Shown here: positions 1 to 3,880 of the stretch, piece by piece | Numbering within the stretch: position 1 is the first letter of the stretch | Layout: every line of letters begins with the position of its first letter | Assembly (NCBI GenBank): GCA_025996815.1 | Contig: BNTT01000164.1 | Location: 1-6,375, forward strand | DNA: 6,375 bases | Direction of reading: 5' to 3' | Origin: Bacteroidia bacterium | GTDB lineage: Bacteria > Bacteroidota > Bacteroidia > Bacteroidales > Azobacteroidaceae | The notes under the pieces: generated by a model | Databases searched by the model: none | Told to the model about the DNA's origin: nothing | Seen by the model: the letters and a program-made list of their open reading frames with translations, nothing else | Position numbers and translations under genes: made by a program

Positions 1-116
1 AAATCAATTACTTTGTGCAATTTTTCCAATGGATTGCCCAACTTCGACAATTTTTCTTTTGCAAAATCTTTATCAAAAAGTCCTGTTTTGCCCTGTTTTT
101 TGTATTTTGTATTCAT
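1..116 (-). CDS. IS5-family transposase, N-terminal fragment (cut by window edge)
   Basis: Reading leftward from the ATG at 116-114, 38 codons are open to the window edge. The product begins MNTKYKKQGKTGLFD, continues with EKLSKLGNPLEKL and ends HKVIDF at the edge. This 'GLFD ... KLSKLGNPLEKL..VIDFE' opening is the characteristic N-terminus of the DDE transposases of IS5-type elements common in Bacteroidota (family knowledge). The catalytic DDE residues lie outside the window, so it cannot be said whether the transposase is intact. The start is supported by an AAAGGAT purine stretch just upstream of the ATG and by a good Bacteroidota promoter about 16-46 bases upstream. The gene is transcribed away from the exported-protein gene at 196. 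Confidence 0.82.
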   Translation of the reverse strand, partial: MNTKYKKQGKTGLFDKDFAKEKLSKLGNPLEKLHKVID

Positions 117-131
117 ATCCTTTTTTTGATG

Positions 132-162
132 CAAAGGTACATATAATATCTTGAATATCAAA
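132..162 (-). promoter_or_regulatory. Bacteroidota-type promoter of the IS transposase
   Basis: On the minus strand TACCTTTG (139-132) is an exact TAnnTTTG -7 box. TTTG (162-159) is an exact -33 box, and 19 bases separate them, as in the known Bacteroidota primary-sigma promoter consensus. The start of transcription would fall near 125-127, giving a leader of roughly ten bases before the ATG at 116. It points away from the gene at 196 and so should not drive it. Confidence 0.7.
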
Positions 163-195
163 GCGTTGAATTATTAGAAGTGCCCTTAAAATAGT

Positions 196-663
196 ATGCA
201 AATAGTAAAGAAAACAGTGATTTTGTGTTTATTGATTGTTCCTCTCACAATTTCTGCTCAAACACAATCAGGCGATTTGAGTTTGAAGAATGGGACATGG
301 AGTTATGACTATTATGAGGGCAATCAAAAAATTTCTTTTGAGGTGCTCATGGATAGACTGAATAGTCGGGATAAACAAATAGCCAATATGTTCAAATCCG
401 GTAAAAATATGAACATTACCGGTACTGTGATTAGCTGTATAGGTGCGGGTTGTTTGGGCTGGGATGTGGGCACACGACTCGCAGGGGCCAAAGGCAATAC
501 CGGACTGCTCGTTGGTGGCGGTGGAGTTCTGATTGGTGGTCTGATTCTGGAGTATGTTGGGGAAAGAAAGATGAAAAAAGCATTGACCCTCTATAAAGAT
601 GGTTCTGTGTCAATAAACATCAATACAACAAACGCAGGATTGGGTATCAGTCTAAATTTCTAA
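196..663 (+). CDS. Small exported glycine-rich protein of unknown function
   Basis: The 155-residue product starts with a signal peptide: positive residues K5/K6, a hydrophobic core TVILCLLIVPLTI, and a likely cleavage after TISA near residue 21. A polar stretch follows (22-70, with LNSRDKQIANMFKSGKNMN). Then come two glycine-rich hydrophobic segments (about 73-90 and 102-121, including GLLVGGGGVLIGGLIL), and the protein ends GLGISLNF. This layout resembles a set of short uncharacterised Bacteroidota envelope proteins that have a 'K.G+N+N.IG..I...G.+++GW..GT' segment and a C-terminal 'N.GLG+..NF' (recalled pattern, not searched). The glycine-rich segments suggest a membrane-inserting hairpin; no catalytic motif is visible. 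No Bacteroidota promoter was found between the IS end and the ATG, so its native promoter may have been displaced by the IS. It ends 26 bases before a strong terminator, so it appears to be the last gene of its transcript. Confidence 0.8.
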   Translation: MQIVKKTVILCLLIVPLTISAQTQSGDLSLKNGTWSYDYYEGNQKISFEVLMDRLNSRDKQIANMFKSGKNMNITGTVISCIGAGCLGWDVGTRLAGAKGNTGLLVGGGGVLIGGLILEYVGERKMKKALTLYKDGSVSININTTNAGLGISLNF

Positions 664-689
664 TCCCTTGTTTCGCCGTAGCGCAAGAG

Positions 690-722
690 CCTCCCGAAAG
701 CGCAAACTTTCGGGAGGTTTTT
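690..722 (+). terminator. Rho-independent terminator after the exported-protein gene
   Basis: A perfect 11-bp stem, CCTCCCGAAAG (690-700) with CTTTCGGGAGG (707-717), encloses a 6-base loop and is followed immediately by TTTTT (718-722). On the plus strand this is a textbook intrinsic terminator 26 bases after the stop codon. The minus strand lacks a T-tract, so it should act in one direction only. Confidence 0.88.
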
Positions 723-765
723 GGTGTCCAATCTTTCGGACAGTTATGACTATCCGCAATCACCT

Positions 766-812
766 TGTCCCGCAGGGACGGCACTTTATTAACCGTAGGC
801 TTCAGCCTACGG
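766..812 (+). repeat. Left arm of the 47-bp inverted repeat
   Basis: The arm combines two small hairpins: GTCCC-GCA-GGGAC at 767-779 and CCGTAGGCT-TC-AGCCTACGG at 793-812, joined by GGCACTTTATTAA. It pairs with 902-948 at 46 of 47 positions; the one difference is G at 780 against T at 934. The near identity points to recent duplication or maintained pairing. Confidence 0.9.
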
Positions 813-864
813 ACAGCCCGCCACATACAACCTTCACCCCGCAGGGGTGACACTTGATAGTGCC

Positions 865-877
865 GTCCCTGCGGGAC
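865..877 (-). repeat. Central third copy of the GTCCCGCAGGGAC hairpin
   Basis: Read on the minus strand, 877-859 is GTCCCGCAGGGACGGCACT, identical over 19 bases to 767-785 in the left arm. The repeat unit is therefore at least hairpin plus GGCACT, larger than the palindrome alone. Here it is not followed by the CCGTAGGC hairpin but by the related TCACCCC-GCA-GGGGTGA hairpin at 834-850. Confidence 0.85.
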
Positions 878-901
878 TAAAGTGGCATGGACTGGCTTGT
901 A

Positions 902-948
902 CCGTAGGCTGAAGCCTACGGTTAATAAAGTGCTGTCCCTGCGGGACA
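902..948 (-). repeat. Right arm of the 47-bp inverted repeat
   Basis: This is the reverse complement of 766-812 with one mismatch. It contains the CCGTAGGC hairpin at 902-921 and the GTCCC-TGC-GGGAC hairpin at 935-947. If transcribed through, the two arms could pair into a long stem enclosing the 89-base centre, in competition with the local hairpins. Confidence 0.9.
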
Positions 949-999
949 CGGATTTAACTCAAGATGTATGATTGCGGATGGTCATTTTAACGTTTGAGT

Positions 1000-1173
1000 C
1001 TAATAAATGGTTCGTTCCCATTCGTCTCTACCGGTTTTTAATGCGGTCTGAAAATCTTCATATTGCTCGTCTGACAAGCGCAGTGCTCCTGCAAATTTCT
1101 GAGATAATTTCAGCGTTTGCTTCTTCTCCTTCACAACCGGCATTTGAAACCGTATCAGTTTTAAAAATTCCAT
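1000..1173 (-). CDS. 57-residue antitoxin-like protein (possible orphan)
   Basis: From ATG at 1173 to TAG at 1000 the frame encodes MEFLKLIRFQMPVVKEKK, then TLKLSQKFAGALRLSDEQY, and ends with TGRDEWERTIY. The layout 'short basic N-terminus, LS.KFAGAL.LS.E.Y..F...L...R.EWER' resembles small Bacteroidota proteins often found beside PIN-domain (VapC-type) toxins and presumed to be their antitoxins (recalled pattern, moderate certainty). Composition is that of a real soluble protein: charged, helix-prone, with two conserved-looking tryptophan/arginine positions in EWER. It begins 10 bases after the flippase stop codon, so it is probably co-transcribed with it. No recognisable Shine-Dalgarno site is present (leader TAGAATAATTGTT). 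No toxin gene follows; the sequence runs into the palindrome cluster, so a partner may have been lost or never present. Confidence 0.62.
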   Translation of the reverse strand: MEFLKLIRFQMPVVKEKKQTLKLSQKFAGALRLSDEQYEDFQTALKTGRDEWERTIY

Positions 1174-1183
1174 AACAATTATT

Positions 1184-2665
1184 CTATTTAATCAACCGAT
1201 TGACAAACGGGATTTCCTTCAGCGGCAAATCCCGCTTCACCAGCACCACTAAATAAATGCACAAGAGGAGCGTGTTGAAAATCAGATGCAAAAACCTGTT
1301 TTCGAGCGGCACGAGGTAGGACGCGGCATACAGCGCGGCTGCCAAGGTGGTGTAGAAGCCAATCGTTTTTAAATTGTATTTTATTGGGTAATTTTTTTGT
1401 CCGATGAAATAGGAGAGGAGCATTGCCGTGCCGTTGGCGATGAGCGTTGCCCAGGCGCACGCCCAATAGCTGTAGCGCGGTATGAAAATGATGTTGATTG
1501 CCACCACTATGAGGCATATTATGATGGAAAATGTGGTGCCCCAATAGGTTTTGTCCGTTAGTTTGTACCAAAATGACAGGTTGAAGTAGATGGCAAAGAA
1601 GAGTTCGCCCAAGAGGATAATCGGCACGATGCCCAGTCCCGACCAGTAAGCCGGTCCGATGAAATATTTGATGATGTCCATATAAAACATCACGCCGAGG
1701 AAGATGAGCAAGCCCAGAATGACGAAGCCGGTCATCACTTTGGAATAGGCTTGTTTGGCGTTGGGGTCGTTGCTTTTTTCAAACACAAACGGGTCGTAGG
1801 CATATCGGAACGCCTGCGTGAACATCATCATAATCTGTGCAATCTTGAAGCAGGCGGTGTAGATGCCCAATTCGCTGATGCTCGTTTTGGGGATAAACGG
1901 GTAGATAATCCGGTCAGCCACCTGATTGCTCATTCCCGCCACGCCCATCACCATGAGCGGAAACGAGTAGGTCAGCATCTTTTTTGCCAACGTCCACTCC
2001 CATTTGAATTTGAATTGCAGCACGTCGGGCAGCAGGCAGGCGGTCTCAATCGCCGTCGCCATCAGGTTGGCAGTCAGCACGTAGCCCACGCCAAATTCTC
2101 TATTGTAAAATCCTTTAACTAATGATGGATAATTCGTTTCTAACCAAGGACATACGACTAAAAAAAATATGCAAAACACCACATACAGCACCACATTGAG
2201 CAGTTTCAAGGCGGCAAACTTGAGCGGGCGTTTTTTGTAGCGCAAAAAGGCAAACGGAATTGCGCTCACAACGTCTAAACTCACGATTAGGATAATCAGG
2301 CGGAGGTAAACGCCCGGTATTTGGTCGCTCCACAGCACGGGACGAATGGCGGGCAGCCATCCCAAAAAGACCAGCAAAAACACCGCCGTGAGCGCACAGA
2401 TGAGCATCAAGGCGGTCGAAAACACCACCGCCGGATTGAATTTATCCTGCTGATTGGCAAAGCGGAAGCAGCCCGTTTCCAGCCCAAACGTCAGCAAAAC
2501 GAGCATCAGGGCGGTGTAGGCATACAAATTGTTGAGCACGCCATATTCCGTCGTCGACAGCGTGTAGGTAAACAGCGTCGTCATCAGCCACATCATCATC
2601 TTTTGCAGGATGCTGCTGCCGCCATAAATGACGCTGTCTTTCAGAAGTGATTTTGTTTGTGCCAT
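1184..2665 (-). CDS. Polysaccharide/oligosaccharide flippase (Wzx-like, MOP superfamily)
   Basis: The 493-residue product is an integral inner-membrane protein with about 12-14 predicted hydrophobic segments, for example near residues 48-62, 80-103, 120-140, 155-171, 232-248, 312-329, 345-362, 377-395, 403-421, 433-451 and 458-476. The opening (QTKSLLKDSVIYGGSSIL..., then TTEYGVLNNLYAY and GLETGCFRFA) matches the N-terminal polysaccharide-synthesis domain of lipid-linked oligosaccharide exporters; length is normal for the family. Members move undecaprenyl-linked glycans across the inner membrane; the substrate cannot be told here. A longer frame extends to 2728, but start 2665 (MAQTKSLLKD) is preferred: the upstream codons lie across the promoter boxes and the extra residues do not look like family sequence. 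Neighbouring glycosyltransferases are absent, so it is a stand-alone flippase in this window. Codons for residues about 168-190 form an unusually AT-rich patch in an otherwise GC-richer gene. Confidence 0.9.
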   Translation of the reverse strand: MAQTKSLLKDSVIYGGSSILQKMMMWLMTTLFTYTLSTTEYGVLNNLYAYTALMLVLLTFGLETGCFRFANQQDKFNPAVVFSTALMLICALTAVFLLVFLGWLPAIRPVLWSDQIPGVYLRLIILIVSLDVVSAIPFAFLRYKKRPLKFAALKLLNVVLYVVFCIFFLVVCPWLETNYPSLVKGFYNREFGVGYVLTANLMATAIETACLLPDVLQFKFKWEWTLAKKMLTYSFPLMVMGVAGMSNQVADRIIYPFIPKTSISELGIYTACFKIAQIMMMFTQAFRYAYDPFVFEKSNDPNAKQAYSKVMTGFVILGLLIFLGVMFYMDIIKYFIGPAYWSGLGIVPIILLGELFFAIYFNLSFWYKLTDKTYWGTTFSIIICLIVVAINIIFIPRYSYWACAWATLIANGTAMLLSYFIGQKNYPIKYNLKTIGFYTTLAAALYAASYLVPLENRFLHLIFNTLLLCIYLVVLVKRDLPLKEIPFVNRLIK

Positions 2666-2689
2666 AAATCTATAACCATAATCTATAAA

Positions 2690-2723
2690 TTGGCGCAAAA
2701 GTACAAAAAAATTACTACTTTTG
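2690..2723 (+). promoter_or_regulatory. Rightward promoter of the DUF4105 gene pair
   Basis: TACTTTTG at 2716-2723 is an exact TAnnTTTG -7 box. The best -33 candidate, TTGG at 2690-2693, is imperfect and spaced at 22 bases, slightly long. Transcription should begin near 2729-2731, leaving only about ten bases before the ATG at 2741. This supports the 2741 start over an in-frame ATG at 2657 that lies upstream of the promoter. Confidence 0.6.
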
Positions 2724-2729
2724 CACAAA
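2696..2729 (-). promoter_or_regulatory. Leftward promoter of the flippase
   Basis: On the minus strand TACTTTTG (2703-2696) is an exact -7 box, with TTTG (2729-2726) as a possible -33 box at a slightly long 22-base spacing. The transcript would begin near 2689, about 24 bases before the flippase ATG at 2665. The box mirrors the rightward -7 box: GCAAAAGTA at 2695-2703 and TACTTTTGC at 2716-2724 are perfect reverse complements. Confidence 0.58.
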
Positions 2730-2740
2730 AATTAAAGACA

Positions 2741-3880
2741 ATGAAACGGTTATTTTCTCTTTTCATCGGCGTAGGCACCTTTGCGCAGGTGCTTGCAACC
2801 CCTGCCGACAGCATCCAAATCAGCCTGCTGACGGTGCTGCCGCGCACAAACGCGGTTTATACGGTTTTTGGACACACGGCTTTGCGGGTGCGAGATTTGG
2901 CGCAGGGCACGGATGTTGTCTATAACTGGGGGCTGTTTAGTTTCAGTGAGCCGAATTTTATCGGGCGATTTGTTCAGGGCAAGGCGCACTATTTTTTGGG
3001 TGTCGCGCCCTACAACCACTTCATATACAGTTATGAAGCTGAAGGAGCCACGATGCTGGAACAGATTTTGACATTCACGCCCGAAGGACTCGCAGGCTTG
3101 CTGAACGCGATAGAGGAAAACCTCCGCCCCGAAAATAGCGTCTATCGCTATAGTTATGTGTTCGACAACTGCACCACAAGGGTTAGAGATTTACTTGAAC
3201 AGTTCAGTGATAACAAATTGACCTACAAAGAGATACCTGAAGATATGCAGACCTTCCGCCAACAACTCCATAACTGCACCGAAAGCGACACATGGCTCAC
3301 CTTCGGCATAGACTTACTGCTGGGAAGCGGAGTAGATTCGCTCGTGTCGTCGCGAAGCACCTCCTTTCTGCCCCTGCGGCTGAAAGAAGCAGTAGATGCT
3401 CCGGCGCAAACAATCATCGGAGAGCCAACTGTCATTGCGGGCTTGACCCGCAATCCCCTGACCACCGTGAGTATCATATCAGGAGTGCTGCTCGCCTTGG
3501 CAATAATTTTCTTCCTGCCCCGCTGGGTACTTTCCCCGCTCTATATAGTGGCTGCGCTGGCAGGCTGTGTGGTGTTCTATCTAAATTTTTTCTCACTCCA
3601 CCCGTGCGTGTCGCAAAACTTCAACTTGCTGTGGCTCAACCCTTTGTATTTCATCGCGCTGGCAGGCTGCTTCACAAAAAAACATTACCGCATCATAACA
3701 TGGTATCACGCCATCAATATAGCCCTCCTGCTGCTGTTTCTGCTGCTTTGGGCATTTGGGTGGCTGCCGCAAACATTTAATATACTTGATTTGGCATTCA
3801 TCATCCCGCTGCTGGCGGCTTCCTTGAAATATTGGGTAAGTTCAATTAGTAACTGCAAAAAAGAATATGAAAAAGAATAA
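2741..3880 (+). CDS. DUF4105 / Lnb N-terminal-domain membrane protein
   Basis: This 379-residue protein starts with a signal peptide (MKRLFSLFIGVGTFAQVLA, cleavage near 19-20). The DUF4105 (Lnb N-terminal periplasmic) domain follows at about 25-215. Its hallmarks are SLLTVLPRTNAVYTVFGHTALR with His45, VVYNWGLFSF..PNFIGRFVQG, and FDNCTTR with Cys144. The conserved His and Cys suggest a papain-like hydrolase fold; the substrate is unknown. Residues 243-364 hold about five membrane helices, with SLHPCV..NFNLLWLNPLYF typical of Bacteroidota members, so the domain is probably anchored with its catalytic part in the periplasm. Start 2741 is chosen for its signal peptide and promoter position; an extension to 2657 would add non-family residues. 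The gene overlaps the following one by 14 bases. Between domain and helices, residues 231-239 (VIAGLTRNP) are encoded by an inserted palindromic repeat. An AT-rich patch lies near 3175-3250. Confidence 0.88.
   Translation: MKRLFSLFIGVGTFAQVLATPADSIQISLLTVLPRTNAVYTVFGHTALRVRDLAQGTDVVYNWGLFSFSEPNFIGRFVQGKAHYFLGVAPYNHFIYSYEAEGATMLEQILTFTPEGLAGLLNAIEENLRPENSVYRYSYVFDNCTTRVRDLLEQFSDNKLTYKEIPEDMQTFRQQLHNCTESDTWLTFGIDLLLGSGVDSLVSSRSTSFLPLRLKEAVDAPAQTIIGEPTVIAGLTRNPLTTVSIISGVLLALAIIFFLPRWVLSPLYIVAALAGCVVFYLNFFSLHPCVSQNFNLLWLNPLYFIALAGCFTKKHYRIITWYHAINIALLLLFLLLWAFGWLPQTFNILDLAFIIPLLAASLKYWVSSISNCKKEYEKE
3431..3457. repeat. Palindromic repeat read in frame inside the DUF4105 gene
   Basis: ATTGCGGG (3434-3441) and CCCGCAAT (3447-3454) form a perfect 8-bp stem around CTTGA. 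In the gene's frame it is read as VIAGLTRNP; in the next frame it reads CHCGLDPQSP. Both peptides are familiar translations of a dispersed bacterial palindrome, which argues that it is a repeat copy and not native gene sequence. It falls in the linker between the catalytic domain and the first membrane helix, where an in-frame insertion would be tolerated. Confidence 0.75.

Larger units (their letters stand above)
1..185 (-). mobile_element. Probable terminal part of an IS5-family insertion sequence
   Basis: The transposase start, its promoter and about 45 bases of AT-rich sequence beyond it form the upstream end of an IS. Read leftward, a plausible terminus begins GGGCACTTC at 185. IS5-group terminal inverted repeats often begin with a G-rich run (family knowledge). 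The TTA at 186-188 could be part of a short target duplication. The exact boundary is inferred, because the opposite end needed to confirm the inverted repeat and target duplication is not in the window. Confidence 0.5.
746..985. repeat. Nested inverted-repeat cluster (REP/BIME-like), non-coding
   Basis: This stretch contains no convincing gene and is made of palindromes arranged symmetrically. Outermost is an 18-bp inverted pair, 746-763 (ATGACTATCCGCAATCAC) and 968-985, matching at 16 of 18 positions. Inside is a 47-bp pair (766-812 and 902-948) with one mismatch. The centre holds two further hairpins: TCACCCC-GCA-GGGGTGA (834-850) and GTCCC-TGC-GGGAC (865-877). Two hairpin families recur, GTCCCGCAGGGAC (three copies, one inverted relative to the others' loop, plus the TCACCCC variant) and CCGTAGGC..GCCTACGG (two copies). 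Dispersed palindromes of this kind are known as REP/BIME elements in other bacteria. Short open frames across it, such as 668-850 plus and 647-949 minus, are by-products of the repeat. Confidence 0.88.

Noticed and set aside
647..949. Open frames across the palindrome cluster (100 codons minus, and 60 codons plus at 668-850)
   Set aside because: Their peptides (VPQGRHFINRRLQP and the like) are translations of the repeat hairpins, they cross the terminator, and they lack any protein-like composition.
746..985. CRISPR array
   Set aside because: Repeats are palindromes in opposite orientations with unequal spacing and no unique spacers of constant length.
746..985. Classical MITE with target duplication
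   Set aside because: Outer inverted ends exist, but no matching direct duplication is seen immediately outside 746 and 985 and the arms differ in length.
972..1175. 67-codon plus-strand open frame
   Set aside because: It lies antisense to the 57-codon minus-strand gene, which has far better protein-like composition and operon spacing.
1751..2122. Plus-strand open frames within the flippase gene (1751-2122, 2321-2650)
   Set aside because: Histidine/arginine-rich, low-complexity translations typical of antisense shadows of a membrane-protein gene.
2666..2728. Extended flippase start at 2728
   Set aside because: The extra 21 codons overlap both divergent promoter boxes and upstream codons would not be in the transcript; family members start near MAQTKSLLKD.
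2657..2740. Extended DUF4105 start at 2657
   Set aside because: It would run through the promoter region, overlap the flippase start and hide the signal peptide that begins at 2741.
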